Shown: positions 1-8,808 of the stretch, one piece after another
How the letters are laid out: each line of letters opens with the position of its first letter
Position numbering within the stretch: the first letter of the stretch is position 1
DNA from: a virus
IMG/VR virus record: IMGVR_UViG_3300045999_011735
Span: 1-64,000 of that record
Direction: 5' to 3' (one strand)
Length of the DNA: 64,000 nucleotides
Made by a program: the position numbers and the translations under genes
The notes under the pieces: model-generated
What the model was told of the DNA's origin: nothing
The model's input: only the letters and a program-made list of their open reading frames with translations
Databases searched by the model: none

Positions 1-519
1 GCTGGTTTGTCCTCCTGTTCCTAAAGCTGAGTTTTGAGATCCTGCTGCTCCTAAAAATTGTTGTCTACCTGTAATTAATGCTCCACCTGCTGACCACGAA
101 GTACCATTGTATTCTTCTGTACATGTTACGTTAGCTGGTGTTTGGCCTCCAAAGTATAAAGCTAAATTTTGCTGGCCAGTAGTTCCTCCAGCAACGTGAG
201 CAGATATAATAGCTCCACCAGCTGTCCATACGTTAGAAATTCCATCATATTCTTCTGTGCATGTGAAAAATGGAGAAAAAGGAGCAGGCCAACCACTAAC
301 ACCAAGAGCCGAATTTTGAGTACCAGTAACTCCTATATATTGTCTAGCGGTAATTAAATTTCCTCCTGATGACCAGGAAGTTCCATTATATTCTTCTGTA
401 ACGTTTGTAACAAAAGACCCTCCTGTTGATCCACCAACAGCTAAACCAGCATTTTGTGTACCTGCTCCCCCTAAACTTTGCCTAGTTGTAATTAGATTAC
501 CACCTGTAGACCATGACAT
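1..519 (-). CDS. Kelch-like repeat tail or adhesin protein, N-terminal part only
   Basis: The frame is open from an ATG at 519 to the left edge of the window, so only the first 173 residues are visible. They form about three repeats of 50-55 residues around the pattern TEEYNGTSW-S-GG-LI-R-(L/I)GG-GTQN-AL-GG, like the kelch-type repeats of many marine and environmental phage structural proteins. The start is an ATG behind an A-rich leader with no Shine-Dalgarno site. It is the last visible gene of the tail-fibre cluster, 28 bases after the preceding gene. Each repeat probably makes one blade of a beta-propeller, so the protein is likely surface-exposed and may bind host glycans. The fold and role are inferred from the repeat and the location. 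Confidence 0.75.
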   Translation of the reverse strand, partial: MSWSTGGNLITTRQSLGGAGTQNAGLAVGGSTGGSFVTNVTEEYNGTSWSSGGNLITARQYIGVTGTQNSALGVSGWPAPFSPFFTCTEEYDGISNVWTAGGAIISAHVAGGTTGQQNLALYFGGQTPANVTCTEEYNGTSWSAGGALITGRQQFLGAAGSQNSALGTGGQTS

Positions 520-547
520 GCTTTTTTTATTTTATCTGTTTACAACT

Positions 548-2395
548 TTATTGATAATTAAAACTTGTTTGTATAGTAATTTCTTTTGGAGTACCTGTAA
601 GGCTTATAAGTCTAAAAGCAAGTATATCACCAACAGCAAAGTTTTGATTTTGTAAAGTTGAACTTGATACCCAAGTATCGAGAGAATTGTTTGTAAGATC
701 ACTTGCAAGTAATGCATTTCCATTTTTTAATGCATTTACAGCTACAGACGAACCTGAATCTTGGTACATTAACACCATACTAGCTGTACAAGCTACATTA
801 CATCTCCATATTTGAAAGGTTCCAATATCATTAGATGAAATATTACTATTATTAATCATCGCAAATGATTTTGAAAAACCACCTGCAACAGATGTAGCTA
901 CAGAAGCTGTACTAGCAAATGAAGACGTTGCAGCAAACGAAGCGGTAGCTACATAAGAGGCAGTTGTTGCATTTCCTTCTAAAGATCCTGTAAAGCCTCC
1001 TGTACTGGTTACACTGCCACTAAAAATAGTAGGGCCAATATTTGTAAAAGTATTACTTCCACTTACTGTTAAGCTTCCACTAATAAATACAGATCCTGAA
1101 ATTGTTAAATCCTGTGTTAAAGTGTTTATGTATGAAGAAGTTAAAGCATTAATAGCCCAACTAGCTGTCCCAAATAATGAACTAGTTACTCTATTAATAT
1201 TTAAACTACCAACTGAAACAATAGATCCACTTGTGAAAATTGAACCTGTAAAAGTTAAAACATCAGCATTAGCTGAAAATAATGTTATACCTGTGTCTCC
1301 TACAAGATTGGTTGATCCAGTAACTGTTAAAGAACCAGATATTTTTACTGCTTGATAAAGTGGATCAACATACGATGCTGTAGAAGAAAATGAAGCACTT
1401 AAAGCTTGTGTTGCGTATGAAGCAGATACTGCATTTAATACATAAGATGCTGTAGTAGCATTTGCTGCTTGTGTAGCAAATGATGCACTTAATGCTTGAG
1501 TAGCATAAGATGCAGTTCCAAATAGTGAACCTGTAAATGAACCATTAAAGTCACCATTGAATGATCCTGTGTTGCTTAAGAATTGGTCTACTCTATTTGC
1601 TGTTGCAATAACTGAAGGTATACCTGGATGTGCACTTGATGATGCTTCAGCAAACAATCTCATACCCGTATCAGCTGATGACCATATAATTTGGTAATAA
1701 TCATTGGTTGCTGATTGAACAAACCAGTTCCAAGCTGCTACTACTTTAGTATTATTATTTATTAAAGTTATTTTTGTTGCAGTATCAATAAGATCAATAC
1801 CATTTTTTCTAATCCAAATATCAATTTCATCTGTACCACTATCTGTTTTATCTACTTGTGCTGAGAATTGAATATTGTAAACACCAGCATTTTCTGTTTT
1901 AATGTAGGTATTAAAAGGATTTGTTGAACCACTTATTGAAACGCCATTTGTAATAGCAGTTTCATTAAATGACATTGAGCGTGCTACATTAGCTACTGGA
2001 TTTGTTTGTGTAGTAGTGTCATAGAAACTACCATATGAGCCTGTTGCTGTATTAAAATTGCCTGAGCCTGTTCCTGTTGAAGAAATAGTAACTTGGCCTT
2101 TACCACTTAATGGTGATATTGTGATATTTGGTCCTGCTAATATTTGTGTTACGCCGCCGTTATCAGCAAACGATGCATATGATGCTGTTAAAGCAAATGA
2201 TGAACTTATAACACTATTTGATCCAAAAGGACCAAATACATTAGAGGCGGTTATGAATGATGATGTTAATGCTTGTGAAGCACTAATAGAATAAGATGCA
2301 GTTCCAAACAATGATCCTGTAACACCATTAGTTACATTTAATGAATTTAAAGCAGCGTCTGAGCCGCTTACAATGACTTTTTTCCAATTCGGCAT
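548..2395 (-). CDS. Modular tail-fibre protein with GTASY repeats and a C1q-like domain
   Basis: This 615-residue protein opens with MPNWKKVIVSGS, nearly the same start as the fibre gene ending at 2952. Two kinds of low-complexity module alternate: SGS-rich strands (ISGSLTVSGS) and Ala/Ser-rich segments (GSLFGTASYA, ATQALSASFA). Residues about 120-270 form a separate domain (YGSFYDTTTQ, then FSAQVDKTDSG and YYQIIWSSADT) that I recognise from phage structural proteins as a C1q/TNF-like jelly roll. The C-terminal 110 residues may be a second beta domain (QIWRCNVACTASM). Such proteins are usually trimeric fibres. I infer a distal tail fibre or receptor-binding role from composition and from four similar neighbours; the receptor is unknown. 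Confidence 0.8.
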   Translation of the reverse strand: MPNWKKVIVSGSDAALNSLNVTNGVTGSLFGTASYSISASQALTSSFITASNVFGPFGSNSVISSSFALTASYASFADNGGVTQILAGPNITISPLSGKGQVTISSTGTGSGNFNTATGSYGSFYDTTTQTNPVANVARSMSFNETAITNGVSISGSTNPFNTYIKTENAGVYNIQFSAQVDKTDSGTDEIDIWIRKNGIDLIDTATKITLINNNTKVVAAWNWFVQSATNDYYQIIWSSADTGMRLFAEASSSAHPGIPSVIATANRVDQFLSNTGSFNGDFNGSFTGSLFGTASYATQALSASFATQAANATTASYVLNAVSASYATQALSASFSSTASYVDPLYQAVKISGSLTVTGSTNLVGDTGITLFSANADVLTFTGSIFTSGSIVSVGSLNINRVTSSLFGTASWAINALTSSYINTLTQDLTISGSVFISGSLTVSGSNTFTNIGPTIFSGSVTSTGGFTGSLEGNATTASYVATASFAATSSFASTASVATSVAGGFSKSFAMINNSNISSNDIGTFQIWRCNVACTASMVLMYQDSGSSVAVNALKNGNALLASDLTNNSLDTWVSSSTLQNQNFAVGDILAFRLISLTGTPKEITIQTSFNYQ

Positions 2396-2482
2396 AGTAA
2401 TATTGTTTTTATATTGCGGTTAGATACATACACTTATGCCGTGTATATGCCTACTTCCCTAGAGGGCCAGCAATATTCTACA

Positions 2483-2490
2483 ATAAATAT
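2483..2490 (-). promoter_or_regulatory. ATATTTAT motif (candidate late promoter)
   Basis: The coding strand reads ATATTTATTGTAGAA about 90 bases before the fibre gene starting at 2395. It is a variant of the motif repeated in front of most structural units. Confidence 0.4.
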
Positions 2491-2496
2491 GCTAAA

Positions 2497-2721
2497 TTAT
2501 TTTTTGGATTGTTGTTTTTCTTTATCAATAGCCATTGCATTTGCAAGCTCTTGCATTTTCCTATCTTCTTGAATTTTTTGAATTTGTCCAATTTCATCTT
2601 CAAGTTTTGTTTGCAAGTCTGATAAAAATTTTGCATCTTTTCCTGTAATACTAACCATGTCTGATGCTTGACGAAGAAAAACCAATTCTGTTAATGTTAA
2701 ATCAACGGAAAATAAATTCAT
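2497..2721 (-). CDS. Small helical protein of the tail-fibre cluster, unknown function
   Basis: A 74-residue, mostly helical and charged protein with a Lys/Gln-rich end (KEKQQSKK). The ATG lies 7 bases after the stop of the gene before it, so the two are probably translated together. I recognise no domain. The size and the position between fibre genes would fit a fibre chaperone or attachment subunit, but that is only a guess. Confidence 0.6.
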   Translation of the reverse strand: MNLFSVDLTLTELVFLRQASDMVSITGKDAKFLSDLQTKLEDEIGQIQKIQEDRKMQELANAMAIDKEKQQSKK

Positions 2722-2728
2722 AACTTAA

Positions 2729-2932
2729 TTATTGTTTTGCTTTTGTATACTGTGTTTGTAGTTTTAATGTTGTATTAAAAACAACTTCTAAAGATTCACC
2801 CTTAAACGTTGATTGTTTAATAAGTAAAAGCAAGAACTCCAGTTCCTGAGCATTTAATTGTTCAGGAGCTGGAGTTACTATGTTTTGAGGCTGTGCGCCT
2901 TTTGGTTGGTTAATTTTATCTAAAATTCCCAT
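2729..2932 (-). CDS. Small protein of the tail-fibre cluster, unknown function
   Basis: The chosen start gives 67 residues beginning MGILDKINQPKG. A longer reading from 2980 would add 16 hydrophobic residues and overlap the end of the next fibre gene, so I prefer the internal ATG just outside that gene. The body is a Gln/Leu-rich amphipathic helix pair (LNAQELEFLLLLIKQ). It probably forms a translational pair with the 74-residue gene downstream. No family recognised. Confidence 0.6.
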   Translation of the reverse strand: MGILDKINQPKGAQPQNIVTPAPEQLNAQELEFLLLLIKQSTFKGESLEVVFNTTLKLQTQYTKAKQ

Positions 2933-2951
2933 AACTATTTTTAAAAACTTA

Positions 2952-4001
2952 TTAAGAATAAATCCAAATATTCTGATCATTTCCTATAAAGATATTACCT
3001 TTTGCTTGATATCTTGCTGCGATAGCTGTTGGATCACTTCCAGCACCACCATCAATAGCAGCAGCCACGAAAGCATCAGGAGTAAATGAACTACTTGAAC
3101 CATTGAAGGAACCGGTAAAGCCCCATCTTGTAGCACCACTATCAAATGCAAATAATTCACCTACATCTTGAGTACCTTGTTGAACTATAAGACCACCATC
3201 GCCTGTTGTATTAGAACCAGAAGCTAAAAGGATAAATCTATCCGCTACTTCTAAGTTTTGAGTATTTTGGAATGAAGCGGTACCTAATACTGTTAAGTTA
3301 TTACTAACAATTAAGTTGTTACCAATAGTAACATTATTTGGTAAGCCAATAGTTACTGTTTGAGCAGAAACTGAAGTTTCAATTTCATTGTTAGTACCAG
3401 TAATTGTTAAACCTTGGTTTAATAAATTAACTGAACCACTTGAACCGTTTGAACCAGTTACAGCTAAAGTTGTAACTAAACCAGTTAATTGAGAACCATC
3501 ACCAATAAATGAACCAGTGAAAGAACCAGTTAATACAGATGAAGCACCTGTTAATTGAATTGAAGTAGCACCTGTAAGTGTAGTACCGTTATCTGTTAAA
3601 CTTGAATTTACAAACTTACCATCTGCAGAGTTCCATTTTGTAATGGCATCATTACTTAATTGAGCAGCACCACTAACAGCTATTGTTTGGAAAGAAGAAC
3701 CATTATAATCAAATGGTACGATACCTGTACTTTGTGATAAGTGGTTTAATAATACAGAGGCAGAAACACCTGTTAAACCACTACCATCACCAATAAATGA
3801 ACCGGTAAAAGAACCAGTCATTACTACGTTAGTAGCACCAGTTGTAGCTAAGATATTGCCTGTACCGTTAATAGCGGTTACAGATAAGTTACCAGCGGTT
3901 CCACCACCAATAACTACTGATCCTGATGTTAAATTGTCTACTTGTAAAGCGGCTAAATTTGCACTACTACCAGAGACAACGACTTTTTTCCAAGTTGCCA
4001 T
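2952..4001 (-). CDS. Modular tail-fibre protein
   Basis: A 349-residue protein with the same opening (MATWKKVVVSGSSANLAALQ) as the neighbouring 615-residue fibre. It has three copies of the module SFTGSFIGDGSQLTGL and Gly/Ser/Thr-rich beta repeats. The C-terminal third (residues about 250-349, VADRFILLASGSNTTGDGG through RYQAKGNIFIGNDQNIWIY) is not repetitive and is probably the functional tip. The shared N-terminus suggests attachment to the same baseplate or proximal-fibre partner with different tips. Function is inferred. Confidence 0.75.
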   Translation of the reverse strand: MATWKKVVVSGSSANLAALQVDNLTSGSVVIGGGTAGNLSVTAINGTGNILATTGATNVVMTGSFTGSFIGDGSGLTGVSASVLLNHLSQSTGIVPFDYNGSSFQTIAVSGAAQLSNDAITKWNSADGKFVNSSLTDNGTTLTGATSIQLTGASSVLTGSFTGSFIGDGSQLTGLVTTLAVTGSNGSSGSVNLLNQGLTITGTNNEIETSVSAQTVTIGLPNNVTIGNNLIVSNNLTVLGTASFQNTQNLEVADRFILLASGSNTTGDGGLIVQQGTQDVGELFAFDSGATRWGFTGSFNGSSSSFTPDAFVAAAIDGGAGSDPTAIAARYQAKGNIFIGNDQNIWIYS

Positions 4002-4040
4002 GTTATTTTAATTTTTTTGTTGTTTTTGTGTTTTGTGATA

Positions 4041-4048
4041 ATAAATAT
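4041..4048 (-). promoter_or_regulatory. ATATTTAT motif (candidate late promoter)
   Basis: The coding strand reads AATATTTATTATCAC, 40 bases before the fibre ATG at 4001 and just after the preceding fibre gene. Confidence 0.4.
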
Positions 4049-4052
4049 TAAA

Positions 4053-5951
4053 CTATTCTAACCCCACATAAAAAGAAGACGAAGTAAACCATATACTTCC
4101 TGCTTCTATTGAACCTGTTGGATTGAATGATTGAGTTGCAAATCTTACAACACTTTCAGTTATTAATAGTTGTGTTGAAGCGGTAGCTGCATTTGTAGAG
4201 CCATCAGAAACAATTACACGACCTGGAGCAGCATTATTTATTGCATCAAAACCAGCACCTGGAGAACCTACAGGTATAAATGCAAATTGATCTCCATCAT
4301 TTGGATCAGGTCCTGAAGAAGCAATTTGTGTTACTGCGTATGCTTCATATCCTGTTTGATAAGGAATAGTTGATGTTACTTGTAAAATTTTATATGTTGA
4401 AGGACTACTTAAACTTACGAGTTTAATTATAGTACCTGCGCCTAATGAATCTAAATAACTTGAAAATAAAACATTAGGATCATAAGCAAAGTCATCAAAC
4501 GCAGCAACAGTAGGAGCTAAAGGCCAAGAATTATTTAATTTAAAATATCCATTTCCTGGGTCTATGTTTGTGGTAAAGCTTGATGTGTATCTCCAAATAG
4601 CTAAATATCCACCTGTTTGAGCTTCAAATGAAACACCATTTACAGATAAAGAACCTGTTATATTAACACTACCTGTAAAGGCATGTTGGTTTGTTAGTAA
4701 ATGTCCTGCTGTAAAATTATTTCTTACAATTGTAGAACCAGATATTGTAGTATTTGTATTTACAACAAATCCATTAGTTGGAGAAATAGAGGCAGTAGCA
4801 CTACCACTTGATATTTGAGATAAATTTAATCCAACTATACTTGAGGCAGGAATATTAATTAATTGACTTCCGTCACCAGCAAATGATCCTGAAAAATATC
4901 CAACACCACTTCCTGAAATAGAACCTGTAATTGCTCCAACAACCCATAAATCATTAAGTATTTTTAATGAGCCTGTTAAAGCATGTTGGTTATTACTTCT
5001 TAAAATTAATTTGGTATAAGTGTCAACATTATCTCCACCAACAAAAAACCCTACATGGGACACATAACCAGGTCCATTTGAAGAAGCATTACCAATATGA
5101 AGATTAGATCCTATATTAAATAAGTAACCATCATTTGGACCTCCAAGAAAACCAGTATAGGTACTACTATTGATACCCATATTAATATAGTTATCAAATT
5201 CATCCCCATTATTTGCTGTAGCTACTATATCTGTAGAAGCATTATTTCCAGCACTTTCATTTCTAACATTAATTTGAGAATAATTATTTACATTACTTTC
5301 AAATGTAGCTACATTAATTGATGATGTATTTGGTTGGAATACAAATAGTGCTTCTGGATTAAGACCAGTACCAAATTCTCTGTTAATAACAATACTAGTA
5401 TCTAACCACTGACGAGCAGCACTTGAAGACATACTATTTTCTGAATCAAAAAATGGTATGTGACTTGTAGCAAATTGAATATTGCTTTGAAAACTAGAAG
5501 TTCCTGCATCTTCAGCATACGATGCTGTTGCTCCTGGATTAAAATTAAGGGCATAAGAAGCTGTAACTGCATTTTCTGCATTATCAGCAAATGAAGCTGT
5601 TCCAAATAATGAACCTGTAAAACTACTATTACCTCCTGCTATAAAACTGCCAGAAATTAAAGTTAAATTTCCTGAAAATATATTTACACTACCTGAAAAT
5701 ATAGCAGGACCAACATTTGTAAAAGTATTAGATCCACTTATAAGAACACTTCCTGATACTGTTACACTACCAGATATTACTTGATTACCTTTAAATACAT
5801 TTGATCCTGTAGTAGCAAAAGAACCAGTATCTCCCATTGAACCTGATGGACCAGGAGGACCTTGTGGTCCTGGTGTTGATACCTCAATTATATATGAATT
5901 TTGAGGATCAATTGATACTATATTGTAGGGGCTAACAACGTTACAGCTCAT
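4053..5951 (-). CDS. Large modular tail fibre with short collagen-like stretch
   Basis: A 632-residue fibre. After a unique N-terminal segment, residues 28-37 are a collagen-like GPQGPPGPSG. SGS-rich beta modules and GSLFGTASFADNA-type segments follow. The block around SGSNTFTNVGPAIFSGSV is almost the same as one in the 615-residue fibre, which points to module exchange within the cluster. Two non-repetitive parts, at residues about 165-330 and about 430-600, are probably globular binding domains. It ends one base from the next structural gene. Tail-fibre identity is inferred from composition and location. Confidence 0.75.
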   Translation of the reverse strand: MSCNVVSPYNIVSIDPQNSYIIEVSTPGPQGPPGPSGSMGDTGSFATTGSNVFKGNQVISGSVTVSGSVLISGSNTFTNVGPAIFSGSVNIFSGNLTLISGSFIAGGNSSFTGSLFGTASFADNAENAVTASYALNFNPGATASYAEDAGTSSFQSNIQFATSHIPFFDSENSMSSSAARQWLDTSIVINREFGTGLNPEALFVFQPNTSSINVATFESNVNNYSQINVRNESAGNNASTDIVATANNGDEFDNYINMGINSSTYTGFLGGPNDGYLFNIGSNLHIGNASSNGPGYVSHVGFFVGGDNVDTYTKLILRSNNQHALTGSLKILNDLWVVGAITGSISGSGVGYFSGSFAGDGSQLINIPASSIVGLNLSQISSGSATASISPTNGFVVNTNTTISGSTIVRNNFTAGHLLTNQHAFTGSVNITGSLSVNGVSFEAQTGGYLAIWRYTSSFTTNIDPGNGYFKLNNSWPLAPTVAAFDDFAYDPNVLFSSYLDSLGAGTIIKLVSLSSPSTYKILQVTSTIPYQTGYEAYAVTQIASSGPDPNDGDQFAFIPVGSPGAGFDAINNAAPGRVIVSDGSTNAATASTQLLITESVVRFATQSFNPTGSIEAGSIWFTSSSFYVGLE

Positions 5952-5952
5952 T

Positions 5953-6330
5953 TTATACTTCGGTTACTTCTTGACTTAATTTAACATTACCTTCTAGTAT
6001 TCTATTTACATAAGGGCAGGGACCACTTCCTGAAATTATATCCAAGTCGTAAACGGCTTGATTAAATGTAAATTGGGAAGAAGTACATGAAGCAATATAT
6101 ATAGTAATTGCTCCTGATACAGCATTAGACATATTTAACCCTGTTCCATCTCCGTTTAAACTACTACTTAATGTAATAATTACATTAGGAGAACCAACGT
6201 ATGGTCTAATTTGCATTTTTGCGCCATAATTTTGCAAATTTATTGGGGTTCCGTTTGAATCTTTGTAAACTATTGTGTAGTTAACCGTAGATCCCTGTTC
6301 TATAGTAAATGAGTACCTTCCTGCTGCCAT
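5953..6330 (-). CDS. Virion structural protein, BppU-N-like beta domain
   Basis: A 125-residue all-beta protein opening MAAGRYSFTIEQGSTVNYTI, a pattern I recognise from small structural proteins of T4-like marine phages. The middle (LQNYGAKMQIRPY) resembles the N-terminal domain of phage baseplate upper proteins, which anchors receptor-binding subunits. It overlaps nothing and sits one base upstream of the collagen-containing fibre, so it is a plausible connector between baseplate and fibre. The exact role is inferred. Confidence 0.6.
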   Translation of the reverse strand: MAAGRYSFTIEQGSTVNYTIVYKDSNGTPINLQNYGAKMQIRPYVGSPNVIITLSSSLNGDGTGLNMSNAVSGAITIYIASCTSSQFTFNQAVYDLDIISGSGPCPYVNRILEGNVKLSQEVTEV

Positions 6331-6351
6331 AATATATTAGAAATTACTGGC

Positions 6352-6360
6352 TATAAATAT
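6352..6360 (-). promoter_or_regulatory. ATATTTATA motif (candidate late promoter)
   Basis: The coding strand reads ATATTTATAGCCAG about 22 bases before the ATG at 6330. It lies in the gap between phoH and the fibre unit. Confidence 0.5.
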
Positions 6361-6371
6361 TGTTTTGTTTG

Positions 6372-7040
6372 CTATTTACCGTATTCGTACTCAAGTATTT
6401 TCCCGACTAGATCCGATCTATGGTTTTCTTTCAATTTAATCCATTTAATTTCATCAATTTTTTTAGATAATTCAATAACATATGAAAGTCCGTTTAATTC
6501 CCCAGTATGTATTTTTACATCGGTTTGCTCGTTATCACCGTTAATGACGATTTTACCGGTTTTTCCTAAACGAGTTAATATAGCTAACATTTCACCCTTA
6601 GTAAGATTTTGTGCTTCTTCTACTATCAAGATATCATCAATTGTTTTACCTCTTATGAATTGTACAGGTAATGCTTTAACTTTACCTTCAGTAATTAAAT
6701 CAGATACTTCATTTTTATTAGTACAACACTTATTAAGATTTTCAACAAGTGCTTCCATATAAGGATCAAATTTACCATTAATATCTCCAGGTAAAAATCC
6801 TAAACTTTTACCTACTTCAATAGCTGCTCTTGTATTGTAAATACAGCTAATTTGTTTTTTTTTAAGAAAATCTAATGCTGCTTGAGCACATACTAAACTT
6901 TTACCACTACCTGCTCTTCCTGTTATAACTACTACTTGGTTTTCTACTATTAATCTTTTTGCTTCTTTTTGCTCTTCATTTAATTGAATAGCATTAATTA
7001 GTTTAATGTCGTTTTTTCTCTCACGATTTGGTTCACGCAT
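6372..7040 (-). CDS. phoH: PhoH-like P-loop ATPase
   Basis: A 222-residue PhoH-family ATPase. The Walker A motif GRAGSGKS is at residues 41-48, the Walker B ILIVEEAQN at 137-145, a sensor-like NGDNEQTD at 168-174 and an arginine-finger-like HRSD at 207-210. PhoH proteins are common in T4-like and marine phages; their role is unsettled and is probably nucleic-acid remodelling linked to RNA metabolism or phosphate stress. The gene is a single unit with its own candidate late promoter, between the capsid terminator and the tail fibres. Late expression is inferred from that motif. Confidence 0.92.
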   Translation of the reverse strand: MREPNRERKNDIKLINAIQLNEEQKEAKRLIVENQVVVITGRAGSGKSLVCAQAALDFLKKKQISCIYNTRAAIEVGKSLGFLPGDINGKFDPYMEALVENLNKCCTNKNEVSDLITEGKVKALPVQFIRGKTIDDILIVEEAQNLTKGEMLAILTRLGKTGKIVINGDNEQTDVKIHTGELNGLSYVIELSKKIDEIKWIKLKENHRSDLVGKILEYEYGK

Positions 7041-7054
7041 ATAACACTGTTTGA

Positions 7055-7063
7055 TATAAATAT
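7055..7063 (-). promoter_or_regulatory. ATATTTATA motif (candidate late promoter)
   Basis: The coding strand reads ATATTTATATCAAAC, 15 bases before the phoH ATG and directly after the U-tract of the capsid terminator. There is no room for a -33 element, which argues for a promoter of T4-late type that lacks one. Confidence 0.55.
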
Positions 7064-7064
7064 G

Positions 7065-7095
7065 AAAAAAAAAGAGTCGAGCTTGCGCTCGACCC
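7065..7095 (-). terminator. Rho-independent terminator after the capsid gene
   Basis: The stem GTCGAGC / GCTCGAC, extended by flanking GG and CC, has a GCAA loop and is followed on the coding strand by a run of nine T. It closes the scaffold-capsid unit. Confidence 0.9.
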
Positions 7096-7121
7096 TTTTA
7101 TTATTCTAACAGGTTAGATTA

Positions 7122-8783
7122 TTATAAACCTAAGGTATTTAAACCGTTTACAAACACCTTACCATAGAATTCTGGACGTACCATCTTCTTAGCGTAACGA
7201 GTCATGATACCTTTTCTTGGAGTGAAGGTATTTGGATCGTACACTAATGGAGTCATTAATAATGGTACATAAGGAGCGTAAACAGCACCTGATTCAAGGA
7301 ACTGAGCACCTTTGTAACCCATTAAGATTACGTTGTCGCTGAAATATGGGTTAACGTATACTTTGTAACGAGAGTTCAAAGTACCGATTTTCTGACTTCC
7401 AAAGTTAAATACTTTCTCAAGATCAGCACCAGCATCAGAAGCATATCCTGGGATAGACTGCATGATAGTAGCTACTTGAGGAGAAGTAACTAAGAAATTA
7501 GCTGCACCACGAAGAGTCTTTTGTAAGATCTTGTTAGATACAGACTGAAGAACAGTACCTAAAGTACTAAACCAACCACCCTGAGTGTTATAAAAACCAC
7601 CAGTAGTAGATGAAGTTTGACTGAATGCAGTACCATTCCAGAAGTTGTTATTGATAGCAGACCAGTAACCAATAGTAGCCGCTTCTTCAGTTAACATAGA
7701 AAGGATTTCTAAATCGATTTCCATTGCAATGTACTGAGATAAAAGACCTGTTAATTCAGCTTCAGCGTCGATGTTCTGATAAGCGTTAAGGTCTTGAGCT
7801 AATTCTGGTGTCCATTGAGCCTTTAACTTACGAGTTTTAGCAACGATAGCGTCAGACTTCAACTGAATGTTGATAGTTGGGATATCGATCTGTACAGGAT
7901 CAGCGGCGTTTGGAATGGCGATACCAGTATTGTCAGCTTCGAAATCACCACGTAAAGCTGGGGTAGTTTGCTTGTTGTAGAATAATACTACATTACCACC
8001 ATTTGGAGCAGCAGTTGTAACGAAAGTCAAACCAGAACCACTAGCATAAGTAGTAAACTGTTGTAATACAGAAGCTGGAGTTACACCAGAACCACTAGGA
8101 ATCCAAGCTTGAACTGATAAGAAATCAGGTAAGCTTAATGCAGAAGCTAACTGAGCGTCAGTCATAGTAATAGTATACAACTGAGTTCCGAAGAAACGAG
8201 AATCGTAGTTGATGTATGGAGCTACAGAAGCAGAAGCAGCAGCAGCATAAGAAGCTGTTGTGTTAGCTACAGAAGCTGAAAATTGGTTCATAGAATAACC
8301 GTAACGACCTTGACCATAAAGACCACCTGTTGGATCTACGTTGGTAATATCGAAATCAGTACCTTGAACATCAGCTAATGAACCGTAAAGTGAAGTACCT
8401 TGTACGAAAGGAGTTTTGTTGTTACCGTACTCGAAGTCTAAGTAGAATACAAGACCAGAAGGCATAGCCATTGGCTGTACAGATACGAAGTCTTTTGCTA
8501 CGATTTCAGCAAATACACGGCGAACGAGTGGTAAAGCAATACCAGCCCAGTTTTCACCAGTTCCACCTAACATAGAGTTAGTACCAGAAGTAATGTTAGT
8601 AGATTCAACTACTAATTGTTTAGCTTGGTTTTCGAGGATAACGGCCATGTTATTCTTTTCAATTTCATTGCCAAATCCTTCAAGAAGACCGCTTTTTTCC
8701 CATTTAGAGGCAACTTTAGCTGCTTCAGCTTGTTGGCTCTTCCATGGATTTGCGCTTTCTAAAAGCATGTTTAAATTTTCCAT
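7122..8783 (-). CDS. gp23: Major capsid protein, gp23-like
   Basis: The protein has 553 residues from the ATG at 8783 (MENLNMLLESANPW). The open frame extends 41 codons upstream, but that part runs out of frame over the end of the scaffold gene and is rejected. T4 gp23 signatures are PLVRRVFAEIVAKDFVSVQPM and YLDFEYG in the N-terminal half, and VILMGYKGAQFLESGAVYAP, DPNTFTPRKGIMTRYAKK at the end. The N-terminus should be removed by the prohead protease; VVE at residues 58-60 fits the (L/I/V)xE site and would leave a mature chain beginning STNITSG. It lies directly after the scaffold gene and is followed by a strong terminator, as expected for a highly expressed late protein. Confidence 0.96.
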   Translation of the reverse strand: MENLNMLLESANPWKSQQAEAAKVASKWEKSGLLEGFGNEIEKNNMAVILENQAKQLVVESTNITSGTNSMLGGTGENWAGIALPLVRRVFAEIVAKDFVSVQPMAMPSGLVFYLDFEYGNNKTPFVQGTSLYGSLADVQGTDFDITNVDPTGGLYGQGRYGYSMNQFSASVANTTASYAAAASASVAPYINYDSRFFGTQLYTITMTDAQLASALSLPDFLSVQAWIPSGSGVTPASVLQQFTTYASGSGLTFVTTAAPNGGNVVLFYNKQTTPALRGDFEADNTGIAIPNAADPVQIDIPTINIQLKSDAIVAKTRKLKAQWTPELAQDLNAYQNIDAEAELTGLLSQYIAMEIDLEILSMLTEEAATIGYWSAINNNFWNGTAFSQTSSTTGGFYNTQGGWFSTLGTVLQSVSNKILQKTLRGAANFLVTSPQVATIMQSIPGYASDAGADLEKVFNFGSQKIGTLNSRYKVYVNPYFSDNVILMGYKGAQFLESGAVYAPYVPLLMTPLVYDPNTFTPRKGIMTRYAKKMVRPEFYGKVFVNGLNTLGL

Positions 8784-8808
8784 TTCTAGAGATTTTTGTT
8801 TTTTAAAA

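Noticed and set aside
1-5951. A diversity-generating retroelement acting on the tail-fibre genes
   Set aside because: No reverse transcriptase and no template/variable repeat pair with adenine-specific differences is visible in the window.
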